Shown piece by piece: positions 32,274 to 45,200 of a DNA stretch of 64,000 bases (positions are counted from its first letter, which is position 1; each line of letters starts with the position of its first letter). The translations under genes and the position numbers were made by a program. The stretch is from Microglena sp. YARC (lineage: Eukaryota; Chlorophyta; Chlorophyceae; Chlamydomonadales; Chlamydomonadaceae). The notes beneath the pieces are model-generated. The model was not told the DNA's origin. It ran no database searches and worked only from the letters and a program-made list of their open reading frames with translations. The stretch is from assembly GCA_022414725.1 (NCBI GenBank), contig CM039464.1:29323433-29387432 (forward strand), read 5' to 3'.

Positions 32274-32723
32274 TCCTATGGTGTTCTGGCGTTTCATTCG
32301 CATGTTTGGAATGACTGCTTCTCCTTAAACCATTTTTTTTTTGGTTACATGTATTCTAGAATTTTGGTTACATGTATTCTGGAATTTTTGGTTACATTTT
32401 AGGGTTTCTTTGGTTACATTTAGAGTTTCTTTAAGTTATCTTTGATTGGCATTAGGTTCCTATTCCCGGATCGGGTTTTCTATACCGTTGTTACCCGACT
32501 TTGATATTTAGTTGTCCTCTTATATCCACTTGGCAAATTTTGGTTCTTTGCCTTGCTTCATACCTTCCCTTACACCCTTCGGGTTTCATTTGAAGTTTCT
32601 CTCGATTTTTTTTCCGGAGTTCTTTGATTTTTTTTTTTTTTTTATTTTGTTACATATAGTTCTATGTCACCAGTGCCATAGGTGGAGTAGTACTATTGTA
32701 TGTCACCTGTGTCATAGGTGGAG

Positions 32724-33047
32724 TATCAGCATGTATAGCGGTGCTCTCACGCGTTTTATGACTTGGTGACTACTTATGTACTCCCTTAGAACTATCGGCT
32801 CTCCTGAGCCAGCTTCCCGTGGGACTGAGTCATCTTGAGATGACTCAGTGGCAGCTTCCTGTCACCTACGTCTCCGGTCTGATCTGTACCCTGTTAGGTT
32901 CCTGTCTACCGCCTCCTTTCACCACAGGTGCCCCTTTATGGGTCTCCTGTGTCTGTAACGTTATCCTTGTCTCCGTGTATAGATTGGTGCGTCTGTTCCG
33001 CTGCTTTAATCTACTGTCCACTCTACCGGAGTGATTTCAAGCTGATA
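32724..33047 (+). repeat. Copia 3' LTR
   Basis: 324 bp, ends at GCTGATA. The purine tract before it (ATAGGTGGAG, 32714-32723) is present twice; the other is at 32680-32690. Confidence 0.92.
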
Positions 33048-33052
33048 TGCAG

Positions 33053-34585
33053 TACCCCTACCACTTCTAAATCCATATTGGCCAGAGGCTCTGAGGTTGA
33101 ATTTTTCTGACCAATCATCTAGTCTACGTAGCATGCAAAGGGAGAAGATCTTTCCTATGGAGTTACTCACCGCAAGACCTCGCTAGTTGTCCTTGTCATA
33201 CACGCTGCCTTTGGATTTGGGTACGGGTACCAAGGCAGCTGCAGCCCATTGGCTAGGGTAAGAGGTCTTCCAGATGAGATTAAACAGGTTAGTCATAGCT
33301 TGTACAAATCGGGAGTTGGCCTCATGGGAAGCAAATCTGTACCATTCTGCAGGGATACCATCTACCCCGGGGGAGGAGTTTTTCCGTAGGGATTGGAGAA
33401 CAGAAAACACCTCCTGGGTGGTAAAGTCTTGACATAACCACGTTGGTGCGGCCTCTATCTGAGGTCCATCAGCTTGAGGGACAAAGTCCCTAGCATCCAG
33501 ACTTGGATCAATACCTACTTGCACATCAAAGAGGTCTGCAAAATAATCAGTCCAATCATGAATTGTGATATCTGCCGTAGTGGCCTTGTTAGGCTCACGC
33601 ACGTCTTTCCAAAAACTTTTCGGATTATGCTGAAGATTCGTATGAAGGTTCTCCATGCGTGTTTTCTAGCCACTTCCTCTTCTTTCTTCTGAGAATCCTC
33701 TTGTACTCCTTGTGCATAGAACCAGCCAAGTCAGAGCTAGAGCCATGTTGATGTTCTGCTTGGCTTGCTGCCTGTCTAGCACGATTGCATTCATCATCAT
33801 ACCATGCGTTCACGGGCCCGTGCTTACGCTTAGCTACAGGTTTGTGACATGGTGTGCATTTGCTTATGGCTAGTTCAATAGCACTAGCAATCCCCTTCTC
33901 TGAATCTTCCATAGATGAGCTATGGAGTGCATTGTCAAGTAAATCGGTTAACGTCTGGGTCACGCTTAATTGTGTGTGCATACATCTGGACATAGTTGTC
34001 TTTCCATTTCAGTTTGGGCGAAGGTTTACCACCAGCAGGTGTACTAATAGTACCTTGAGAAGGCCTAAGGGCAGCATCTGGTATGTGGAGTGTGATAGGC
34101 ATGTGGTCAAACTTTCTACCCCGGGCCTGAGAGGGCAGTCATGCTTGGGAGCCACACTAAACTTGACTCTTGGGGTGTTGAGAAGACTAGGGGCGGCTAG
34201 CGCATAATCAATGACAGATTTCTTGTCCATGCCATCTGCAAAGAAGGTATGTGCACCTTGCATATCACCTTCTGTTCTACCGTTAAGGATGATAAGACCA
34301 GTTACTACACATAGCTGGAGTAGGCCCCCCCCAATCGATTGGGGGGAGCTGTGTCCATGCTACACCTCGGTTGAATGGTTTGGTTGGGGGCTGTACTATT
34401 GGTTTGGGATACTGGTTCATCTCCTAACTCGGTATCATCATTGTCTACACCAAGACCAACCCGAGCGTTGAAGTCACCCATCACCACAACGTTGCCTTTT
34501 TCCTGGAAGTTCCCAATGATTTTACCTAGAGTGAGGAAGTGGTCCTCTATACTAATGCAGTCGTCACCATGTTTGTAGCTTTGTT
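33053..34585 (-). mobile_element. LINE, 5' part: APE endonuclease and RT N-terminus
   Basis: Minus-strand pieces in order: VVVMGDFNARVGLG (34545-34440), an endonuclease motif with catalytic Asp and Asn; SVIDYALA and KHDCPLRPG (34220-34100), the endonuclease end; a basic linker HKEYKRILRRKKRKWLE (33700); and RT start FTTQEVFSVLQSLRKNSSPG, VDGIPAEWYRF and QWAAAALVPVPKSKG. A TAG interrupts the conserved DNYRGLAV-type motif at about 33182. The first part of the endonuclease is missing: the element ends at 34585, against a family E repeat. Confidence 0.85.
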
Positions 34586-34730
34586 TTGAATTTGAATTGT
34601 TACATGGTTCTCTAGCCAACTCTGGGCTGCTCGCCGTCTGCCAATACCAAGACCCCCTGTGCAATAGCCGCGGAAACCAGGGAGCACACTAAGCGGATTA
34701 GCTATTTTGTGAGTAGAAACACAGAATCGA
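34586..34730 (-). repeat. Dispersed repeat family E, at the truncated LINE 5' end
   Basis: TTTGAATTTGAATTGTTACA to GCGGATTAGCTATTTTGTGA. Family E lies on both sides of the LINE. Confidence 0.7.
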
Positions 34731-34883
34731 TCATAAATACCGGTAGCAACAACAATAATAATACGATGATCTGTTGTGTTTTCTGATATTTTGTAACACT
34801 GCTCTAAATCTGTATCTTCCAATATATTTCCGCTGTGAGAGTTTGTTTTCTAGCGTGCTAAATTGCTTTGTATGTATGTAACA

Positions 34884-35003
34884 GTCCAGGGGTAGGCTAC
34901 AGGGACTTGCCCAATCGTGATAGGAAGGGCTAAAAAATAAAAGGCATTGATGAACTGAACCCCTGCTGAACCCCATACAATCGTTTCACCGACGGGGACT
35001 GGT
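34884..35003 (+). repeat. Dispersed repeat family F
   Basis: CAGTCCAGGGGTAGGCTACA to TTTCACCGACGGGGAC. Confidence 0.75.
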
Positions 35004-35339
35004 GAGGTAGTAAGTACTGTACACTCTGCGAGACCGACCTCTACACACTTATGAACCTTGGAACATAAGGCCTTCCATATCAATAAACTTTGAAACTTAA
35101 GGGGAGGGTAACATGAATCGTACGCAAATACAAACTAACATGTTTGGGTCAGGTTTGGGTACCATGTTTTATGCCACATGTGGTTGTGTCAGACAAGTTG
35201 GAGGGTCCCCCTGGCAAAAGGCAGGCATACACGTGCATTATAACAGAGCCCAGCAAACCCAGCACATGAGCCATGGAGAGGTTTCATGGGGTGGTACGCT
35301 TATTTAATCAAGATGCCGGCAGGAGTAAACAAAAAAATG

Positions 35340-36440
35340 GCCTGACCCCCCCACATCCACCACCACCACCACCACCACTTACCCACACACACTCTCTTGA
35401 ATACGGTAGACATCCCAGGCATGACTTAAAATTAAAAATTAGCTTCTGTTTATTTTCACTTTCATTTTATGGCGCTCACAATGGCATCCCCAGAATTCCC
35501 AAACAGGGATTGTGTGATAGTCCAAATACTTACCCAATCACCCATCCATACCCACCCATACCCACCTATACCCACCCGCACCCATCCACATTATCCACTC
35601 CCGGCCCTTCACACACCCTTAATCCTAGCCCCCCTCTCGCGTCACCCCTCCCCTCTGGTGCCAGCTCAGGTGCCAGATGGTGCATGATCCATACTGGAGT
35701 GGATCCCAACCCTCGGCTCCCGACTGGGGTCCCAGCCAGCCCCTGATGCCGATTGTTGAAGGGCGACCGCGACCGATGCCCCTCCGTTCTCACCATTGCG
35801 AGCATCGTTCCTAGGCCCTGTACAGGTAAAGCAACCTGGATCGCAACCACGTGGATCGCGACCCTCGCAATTGTAGCAGTGCCCCCTGCGCACTGCCTAG
35901 CGCCTGACCTACCATTGCGGCGAATCCAGTATATTCTTAGTATGAAGTCGTCAAGCACCGCTCGTTCAACCACGCTCCTGGGCGTTCTTTACCATTAGCG
36001 CTGGATAGAGTAAAAGTGTTGACTTTTCGTTTCTGTTCTGAATCACCCTAGCTGATGCCCCCCCCCCCCCCCCCCCCCCCCCCTTCCCCCAACTTTGTTG
36101 CACCTCCCACACACGACCATATTGTGAAACCAATAGAGTCTGTTCCCCCCTGGATCCTGTCACACATCTAAGGCTGCAGCACCATGCAGCTCGAACACCC
36201 GTACCATGAACCCAATAGATAGTACCCCCCCCCCCCGCCTCACGTTACCAAGCTAAAGCTGTAGTAGTGACTTGTACCTCACCCACCCATACCTCTTGCC
36301 CACCCACACCGTAAAGCCAGATTCTGAACCACCCTGGCTCATGTCACACACCCAAGTCTGCATCAGTGCCATGTAGCTCACCCACCCATACCGGGAACCC
36401 AATAGATTCTGAACCCCCCCTGGCTCATGTCATTCACCTG
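35340..36440. repeat. CCA, CCCATA and poly-C rich stretch with about 95-bp degenerate units
   Basis: (CCA)n at 35350-35385, CCCATAC runs at 35540-35590, and a C run at 36058-36083. Units with GATTCTGAACC, CCTGGCTCATGTCACACACC and ACCCACCCATACC recur from 36030 to 36440. No gene was recognised from 35010 to 36480. Confidence 0.7.
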
Positions 36441-36481
36441 GATTTTTGCCAACTCAGGAAAGCAGCTGAAGCTAAATCGAT

Positions 36482-36895
36482 TTGCAGACACAGTACCCAG
36501 GACAGCAGTACAGTCAGACACAGTACCCAGGACAGCAGTACAGTCAGACACAGTACCCAGGACAGCGGTACATTAAGACACAGTACCCAGGACAGCAGTA
36601 CAGTCAGACACAGTACACAGGACAGCAGTACAGTCAGACACAGTACACAGGACAGCAGTACAGTCAGACACAGTACCCGGGACAGCAGTACAGTCAGACA
36701 AAGTACCCAGGACAGCAGCTAAAGCCAAGCTACCCGACTCAGAAAAGCAGTTTGGACCAAGTTTCACATCTCAAGAAAGCAGCTCGAACTACAGCACACC
36801 TACAGTCACACTTCTCAGGTCAGCAGCTTCAGCCAAGCCACACAACTCAGAAAAGCAGTTCAGTCCAAGTTACTAGGCTGCAGAAAGCAGCTTGA
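36482..36895 (+). CDS. Open frame of 10-residue repeats upstream of the LOR gene
   Basis: A 30-bp minisatellite, eight units, keeps one frame and encodes TQYPGQQYSQ repeated with few changes. It is followed by a glutamine/lysine-rich tail (QLKPSYPTQKSSLDQVSHLK) and a stop 44 bases before the LOR start codon. It could be 5' untranslated sequence or a separate small protein; nothing decides this. Related words (CAGAAAAGCAG, CAGCAGCT) continue to 36890. Confidence 0.3.
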   Translation: MQTQYPGQQYSQTQYPGQQYSQTQYPGQRYIKTQYPGQQYSQTQYTGQQYSQTQYTGQQYSQTQYPGQQYSQTKYPGQQLKPSYPTQKSSLDQVSHLKKAARTTAHLQSHFSGQQLQPSHTTQKSSSVQVTRLQKAA

Positions 36896-36938
36896 AAAAG
36901 GGTACTCCGCTCAGTCTTTGCAAGCGTCAACAAGCAAC

Positions 36939-37007
36939 ATGGGCGGCCAAGCAAGCAAGGAGTTTCAGGAAGCAGCGGTCATACCTATCCCACCCCCAGG
37001 ATTGCAG
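36939..37007 (+). CDS. LOR exon 1
   Basis: MGGQASKEFQEAAVIPIPPP then GLQ, donor TTGCAG|GTGAAT, phase 0. An upstream in-frame ATG at 36918 (MQASTSN) would bury the Gly2; the inner ATG is preferred for the myristoylation-like start. The exon end and donor recur once at 37795-37825 (CCAGGATTGCATGTGAGTAA). Confidence 0.75.
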
Positions 37008-39282
37008 GTGAATAACAATACCTTTTTTTTCTTTTTTATTGTTACATTTTATTGTCACATTTTACGTTTCTTTATTGTTACATGGTCTTTGAGCCAGCTA
37101 TGGGCAGGCTTTAATGTTGACACCACAGGTGACGCTTTTTAAAATTTGAATTTGAATTTGAATTGTTGCATGTTTTTTCAGCCAGCTATAAGCTGCTCGC
37201 CGTCTTCCAACTCCAAGCCCCCCGTGCGAGACCCACGGAAACTAAGGAGCATACTAAGTGAATAAGATAGTTTACAGCAATAACACGGGCTAAGACCCAT
37301 ATCACTGTTATAGGCACAAAGGCTTACCTGAACAAGTGCATAGACGTGTCCTAGGCTTGCGGTGGCATCCTATAATCAATGTGATGATAACGCCTGGTGG
37401 GGCGTGGTATTAAGGGAGCCCGTCGTACGCGGTCAGAGAACGGTCTACCACCTCAACTGGACAAGCTACCATCACGGTTGACAACGACCTGCAACGCTCA
37501 GGGTGACCGTAGGAGGAATCGAACCCCCGACCCCGCTTTGTTTAAGCGATTTGGTGTACCACTAGACATCCTAGAATTACTTAATCGTAAGGAACAGCAA
37601 CTAATATTAGTGTTTAAAAAACTAATATTATCTAATATTATTACAGTGTCACAATAATGATAGTTTTTCAAATCAATTCAAAATTCTGGTGAGACGGCTC
37701 GTCCGACTAATGTTATTTAATATTATTCATTCACTAATATTGTAACATAGCCGACCCCTACTTATTTGAGACTTACGCATTCCCAAAAGAAGACTTGTCC
37801 AGGATTGCATGTGAGTAACAATGGGGCAGGTGCCAGGTCAGGGTACTACTAAGCGCGCGCGGCAGCGCGGTGCTGCGCTGCCTTTTTTAGCCCCTCTGCG
37901 CGTTTTGCGCAGTTTTTTCAACCCCCTGTGGGTGCAGCGCGCAGTTTTTGCGCTTTTTGCACTAAAAAGCGCTGACTAATTTGACGTTTGTGCGCTTTAA
38001 GCGCTGGTCGATTTAGCAAGAAGTAGTACCCTGTGCCATGTATTTGTAAGATGCTATATGGAGCACAATTTCTAGATAGTGTATCTTATTGTTGTGGTTG
38101 CTATACGCAGTGTGCTATATTAGGAGCTATGTACAGTAGATCGATACATGATGTATTCTATTGTTGTGGAGATGCTATATGCAGTGTTCCAGATCAGGAG
38201 CTATGTACAGTAGATCGATACATGATGTATTCTATTGTTGTGGGGGTGCTATATGCAGTTTGCTATATAAGGAGCTATGTACAGTCGATCGATACATGAT
38301 GTATTCTATTGTTGTGGAGATGCTATATGCAGTGTGCCAGATCAGGAGCTATGTACAGTCGATCGATACATGATGTATTCTATTGTTGTGGGGGTGCTTT
38401 ATGCAGTTTGCTATATAAGGAGCTATGTACAGTAGATTGATACATGATGCATCTTATTGTTGTGGGGATGCTATATGCAGTGTGATATGTAAGGTATGCT
38501 ACTTGCAGTAACTCGATAAATGATGTATCTTATTGTTGTGGGGTTTAAAAAAGGTTTACAAAAATTTAACCGACCCGTATTATCTTTATCTCGCTATATG
38601 CAGTATGATACCGTATATAAGGTATGCTATATGCAGTTTGCTATGTACAGTAAGTCGATCAATGATGTATCTTATTGTTGTGGGGGGGCTACATGCAGCA
38701 TGCTATATGCAATATAAGGTGCTATGTACAATAAGTCGATGAATGATGTATCGTATTGTTGTGGGGATGCTATATGCAGTATGCTATATGCAATAATGAT
38801 ACCGCCTGGCAGGTCGTGGTATTAAGGGAGCCCCGTCTTACGGCGGTAGGGAACGAGCTGCTACTTTACCTGGACAAAGCTACGATGGCGGTTGACAGCG
38901 ACAGCGAACACTAAAGCGCATCCGTAGTGATACGACCCCCGCACCTTCATCATTTCAACGAGCTCTACCATTGAGCCTTTCATCGAAACGAGATATGCAG
39001 TATGCTATGTAAGGTGCTGTGTACAGTAAGTCGATGAATGATGTATCTTATTGTTGTGGGGGGGCTATATGCAGTTTGAACCGAAACAAGATCTCTGGAA
39101 TATTCATATGCGCACATGAGGGGTAGCTCTGTGGATGGTCAGGGTTGCTTGGATGACTTAGGGCATATGTACACAGCATGGATAGGTATGTGATTGCGGC
39201 GTGTGTGTGTGTGTGTGTGTGTGTGTGGTGGTGGTGGGGAGAGGGGAGAGGTGAAGGAGAGGGTGTGTGAGGACGGGGTACA

Positions 39283-39318
<36 letters not shown>

Positions 39319-42183
39319 ACCGTTAATGATGTTTGCATTCATAACTGATGGGTAAGTTCCCTCTTTGCGTAACTTCAATTTCAATCGTCCCAGCCGCCCA
39401 GCCAGACATAACACCTATTATCCTCATGTGGATGTTTGACCAGCCTGCATTCATTGCTACGGTGACCACCACGCTCATCACACCCCACAACACCCACACC
39501 CACACCCACACCACACACCACACCATACAACACCCACACCCGGACATAGCGCCCATTACCCTAATGTATGTGTTTGACCAGTCTGCATTCATTGCTAAGG
39601 AGACCACCACCTTCGTCACACCCCACCACACCCACTCACCACACCATGCACACCACACCGCACCACTCCACACCACACCACATCACACCCACACCCACAC
39701 CCACACCCACACCCACACCCGGACATAACACCCACCACACCACACACCAACACAACACACCACATTCACCACACCCGCACCCACACCCGGACATAACACC
39801 CATCCTCATGTATGTGTTTGACCAGTCTGCATTCATTTCTAGGGCGACCACCACCCTCGTCACACCCACACCCACACCGACACCCACACCCACACCCACA
39901 CCCCGACACAACACCCATCCTCATGTATGTGTTTGACCAGCCTGCATTCATTTCTACGGTGACCACCATGCCCATTACACCCCACCACACCCACCCACCA
40001 CACCCACCACATTCCACCCACCACACCACATCACACCACAAACACCCACACCCACACCCGGACACAATACCCATCCTTATGTATGTGTTTGACCAGTCAG
40101 CATTCATTGCGAGACAGACCACCACGCTCATCACACCCACACCCACACCCACACCCACACCCGGACATAATACCCAACCTCGTGTAGGTGTTTGACCAGT
40201 CAGCATTCATTGCTAGACAGACCACGACGCTCATATTGAGAGAGAAGCTTTGGACTTGGTCCGGCGACACGTTCACCATCAAGGATACCGTTGGCACAGA
40301 TTGGTTCTCATGCAAGGGGAAAGTGTGGTCGCTCAAGGATAAGAAGACTGTTTCCGACGTCATGGTGGGTTGGCTATATCAGGCTATTTCAGGTCATTTC
40401 GGTCTCTTTCGGTCTCTTTCAGGTCATTTCAGGCTATTTCAGACTACGTCAGGTTACTTCTGATCATTTCAGGTCTTTCTAGGCAATTTCAGACTGTTTC
40501 AGGCTCTTCCGGGCAGTTTCAGGCTATTTCAAGCTCTTTGGGCTATTTCAGGCTATGTTGGACTTGGACAGGCGACACGTTCACCATCATGGATACAGTT
40601 GGCACTGATTGGTTCTCATGCAAGGGGAAGGTGTGGTCGCTCAAGGATAAGAAGACTGTTTCTGACGTCAAGGTGGGTTGGCTATTTCAGGCAAATCCCG
40701 TCACCTCAAACCTCACCACACCAACTCAACTCAACTCATCTCATCTCACATCCCGTCACCTCAACCCTCCCACGCCACCTCAAACCACACCGCACAAACT
40801 GAACTTAAATTAACCCTTACACGTCATCTCAAACCACACCACCCAAACTCAATTCAACCCTCCCACGCCACCTCAAACCACACCACTCAAACTCAACTCA
40901 ACTCAACCCTCACCGCCACCTAAAGCCACACCTCACCAACTCAACTCAACTCAACTCAACTCAAACCTCGACCATACTTCTTCCCACCACTCACCTCACC
41001 CCTCCCCACCACTCACCTCACCCCTCCCCACCATTTCGTTTTGTTTTTTTAGTTATAAATCAGTCTTACATCTGAAAACTTGCTCCACGCCTCCTCCTGG
41101 GATTTTTGGCGGAGCCCTCTCTTCTAGGGGGCGGGAGCCCCCATGTTTACCCATTTGTCCGTCTGTCCGACCGAAAAACGAAAAACTTGAAGCCCGACAC
41201 GTCAGCCAACGGTCGCGTAACTAAATCGCTTCGGTCAGCTCCATCGTTGCCACCTTTCGTTCCGTTGCCATCACACTCCGCCAATTTTCCGCGTCGCCTC
41301 CTCCTCCTGGGCTTTTCTTTTCAGCTACAAGCAGAAAACTGCCTGGCTGGAAACTGACTGACAGAAAACTGAAAACTAAAAATTGACTGACTGGAAAACT
41401 GACTGACTGAAAAGTAACTGAAAGAAAACTGAAAACTGAATGCCTAAAGCAGTAGCTTCTAGGCAGCTCCTTGAGCCAGCCAGTGAGCTAACCCCGAACA
41501 TGTCAGAGGTTCTGGGCAGCTAATGGTGTCTGCTTCAAGGTGCACTAGGCCACATTTGGTTTGGGGTATATATATATATATATTCAGGGGGGGCTGCCTA
41601 GAAGTTGTTGCTCATAGCAACTTGTTCGTTGCTCATAGCAACTTGTTCGTTTTCTCGTTGCTCATAAAAACTATGCATCCACCTCCAGGGCAACCCCACA
41701 TTTTTGGAAACCCTAAACCCTAACACCCGCATCCACCTCTATGGCAAACCCATGTTTTTGAAAAACCTAAACCCTAAAACCTAAAACCTAACACCCGCAT
41801 CCACCTCCAGGGCGAACCCATACTTATGAAAAAACTAAACCCTACAACCTAAAACCTGCATTCACCTCCAGGGCAACCCTGTATTTTTGATGAAGAAACA
41901 GTTGTGGGCATTTATTCCCTCCCAATACATATTCTCAGCCGGCAACACTGAGGATGGGAATCACATCTTTGAAATCAAGTCCAAGTGGACAGTTGGCAAG
42001 GCAAAGATGTATGCAGATGTAGGTGCTTTTTTGGCTAAGCCAGCTTGTGTGTGTGTGTGTGTGTGCGTGTGTGTGTGTGGTGGTGGTGGTAGTGGGTGTG
42101 GGTGTGTGTGTCGGGGGGGGGGGGGGGGGGGGGGGTATGTGTGTTTATGTAGAAGTGGGTGCTTTCTTGACTGAGCCAGCTTA

Positions 42184-42222
<39 letters not shown>

Positions 42223-45200
42223 CAAGAATAAAGTTCTCAGACCGCATCTTAGGAAATTGCTATTTCCCTCCCTGTTTCCCCCCCTGTCCCCCCCCTCCCC
42301 TGGGCGAGTGGGCGCTCCGTAGTCTGCACCCTTGGAGGAGATCATCCGGGTATGACAAGAACTGAAGGCGTTATCTTTCTGTCTATCTATCATTCTCAGC
42401 AGCAGCATGGTTTAATTTACTCAAATTGTATTCTGAAGGTAGAGGGTCCGCTTGGGTGGGGGAAGGGGGGAAGGGATGGGGGGGGTGAGGGTGGGGGGGG
42501 GGGGGGGGGGACAGGGCAACAGGACAACTGTTGGACAGCTATGGGTTAAGTTGGGAATGTTGACGCTTATAATGAAAAGACTCTAATCACTCTGTCTGCC
42601 TGCCTGTCACTCTGTCTGCCTGCCTGTCACTCTGCCTGCCTGTCACTCTGTCTGCCTGCCTGTCACTCTGTCTGCCTGCATAGGTGTTCAACCAGGCAAC
42701 TGGACAACTGTTGGGTAATTGTTGGATAACTATTGATCAAGTTGGGAATGTTAAAGCTTATAATTTTGAATTTTGGAAGAAGAAGAAAAATGACACTGAC
42801 CACTCTGTCTGTCTAGGTGTTCAACCAGGCAACTGTACAACTGCTGGATAATTTTTGGACAACTATGGGTCAAGTTGGGAATGTTGAAGCTTCGAATTTT
42901 GAAAGAAGAAAGTAGAAAAAAATGACACTGACCACTCTGTCTGTCTAGGTGTTCAACCAGGCAACAGGGCAACAGTTGGGTAACTATGGATCATGTTGGG
43001 AATATTGAAGCTTATAACGTCACTGACCACTCTGTCTGTCTAGGTGTTCAGCCAGGCAACTGGGCAGAGGATGATGCTGTTGAATAGCTTTGGGTCAAGT
43101 TGGGAATGTGGAAGCTTATAATTTTAAAATTTAAAATTTTGAAAATAGAAAATTGAAAGAAAATTACACTGACCACTCTGACTGCCTAGGTGTTCAACAA
43201 AGCAACCGGACAGATGATGATGCTGGTGCTAAAGGGAGACCTGTTTAGTTTCAACGCGGGAATCTATATTGGAGAACCCAAGGAGGGCGGTCAGCTGATT
43301 GCAAAGATCCACAGACCATTCGTCGCACAGTAAGTATGGATGGATGTCACAGTCCAGGAGGGGTTTGGGTTTGGGTTAGGATCGGTTGGGGTTGAGTTGG
43401 GATGGGCTTGGTTTGGTTGGGTTGGGGGGAGGGAGGAGGAGCAACTGATCCTAGGTTTCATGGCTAGACTTTCAAGCGCAGGGTACGGTGGTGAGGTGGT
43501 GAGGAGGTAGTGTATGTATGGATGTCACAGTCCAGGGGCAAGCCAAATAGGCTGAAGGAAGACACTCTTAATTTAAATGCGGGAATTATATCAGAGAAAC
43601 CAATGTATGATCTCTGATTGATCTTTGGTCTATTTCAGAGAACCCAAGGAGGGCGGTCAGATAATTTGCAAAGATCCATAGACCTTTCAATGCAAAGTAA
43701 GACGATTTGTGATATACTTACATGCAATTGATTTGTGTTGTGCGGATGTGCAATCGATTTATGATATAGTTATATGCAATTGATTTGTGATGCACTCAAC
43801 AGAGGGCGGTCGGTTGATATGACTGTAGTAGACTGATCGTAGTACTATCAGATTGATAATCACTAGTACAGATTACAAGGGGCTCATGTCCTAGCAGTGA
43901 AACAACACCGCCCTAAAGTTGGACTCGAGAAACCACCCGCCGTCTCCAGGCAGCGGGGCTCGAACTCCGGTGGCCGAAGCCTTAACGACGCTAGTGAAAG
44001 AAAGAATGATTACAAGGGGCTCATGTCCTAGCAGTGCAACAACACCGCCCTAAAGTTGGACTCGAGAAACCACCCGCCGTCTCCAGGCAGCGGGGCTCGA
44101 ACTCCGGTCGCCGAAGCCTTAACGACGCTAGTGAAAGAAAGAAAGATTACAAGGGGATCATGTCCTAGCAGTGCAACAACACCGCCCTAAAGTTGGACTC
44201 GAGAAACCACCCGCCGTCTCCAGGCAGCGGGGCTCGAACTCCGGTCGCCGAAGCCTTAACGACGCTAGTGAAAGAAAGAAAGATTACAAGGGGATCATGT
44301 CCTAGCAGTGCAACAACACCGCCCTAAAGTTGGACTCGAGAAACCACCCGCCGTCTCCAGGCAGCGGGGCTGGAACTCCGGTCGCCGAAGCCTTAACGAC
44401 GCTAGTGAAAGAAAGAAAGATTACATGGGGCTCATGTCCTAGCAGTGCAACAACACCGCCCTAAAGTTAGACTCGTGAAACCACCCGCCGTCTCCAGGCA
44501 GCTGGGCTCGAACTCCGGTCGCCGAAGCCTTAACGACGCTAGTGAAAGAAAGAAAGATTACAAGGGGCTCATGTCCTAGCAGTGCAACAACACCGCCCTA
44601 AAGTTGGACTCGAGAAACCACCCGCCGTCTCCAGGCAGCGGGGCTCGAACTCCGGTCACCGAAGCCTTAACGACGCTAGTGAAAGAAAGATAGATTACAA
44701 GGGGCTCATGTCCTAGCAGTGAAACAACACCGCCCTAAAGTTGGACTCGAGAAACCACCCGCCGTCTCCAGGCAGCGGGGCTCGAACTCCGGTCGCCGAA
44801 GCCTTAACGACGCTAGTGAAAGAAAGAAAGATTACAAGGGGCTCATGTCCTAGCAGTGAAACAACACCGCCCCAAAGTTGGACTCGAGAAACCACCCGCC
44901 GTCTCCAGGCAGCGGGGCTCGAACTCCGGTCGCCGAAGCCTTAACGACGCTAGTGAAAGAAAGAATGATTACAAGGGGCTCATGTCCTAGCAGTGCAACA
45001 ACACCGCCCTAAAGTTGGACTCGAGAAACCACCCGCCGTCTCCAGGCAGCGGGGCTCGAACTCCGGTCACCGAAGCCTTAACGACGCTAGTGAAAGAAAG
45101 AAAGATTACAAGGGGCTCATGTCCTAGCAGTGAAACAACACCGCCCTAAAGTTGGACTCGAGAAACCACCCGCCGTCTCCAGGCAGCGGGGCTCAAACTC

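Larger units (their letters stand above)
28103..33047 (+). mobile_element. Copia (Ty1) LTR retrotransposon inserted in the LINE
   Basis: The 4945-bp element is bounded by two 324-bp LTRs with inverted tips TATCAGC/GCTGATA and by the 5-bp target duplication TGCAG at 28098-28102 and 33048-33052. Inside, in order: a gag start, the integrase C-terminus, reverse transcriptase and RNase H, the gene order of Copia. The integrase core and protease are not recognisable in the short stretch 28752-29700, so the element is probably deleted there. The coding part has several frame breaks. The direction is opposite to the LINE. Confidence 0.92.
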
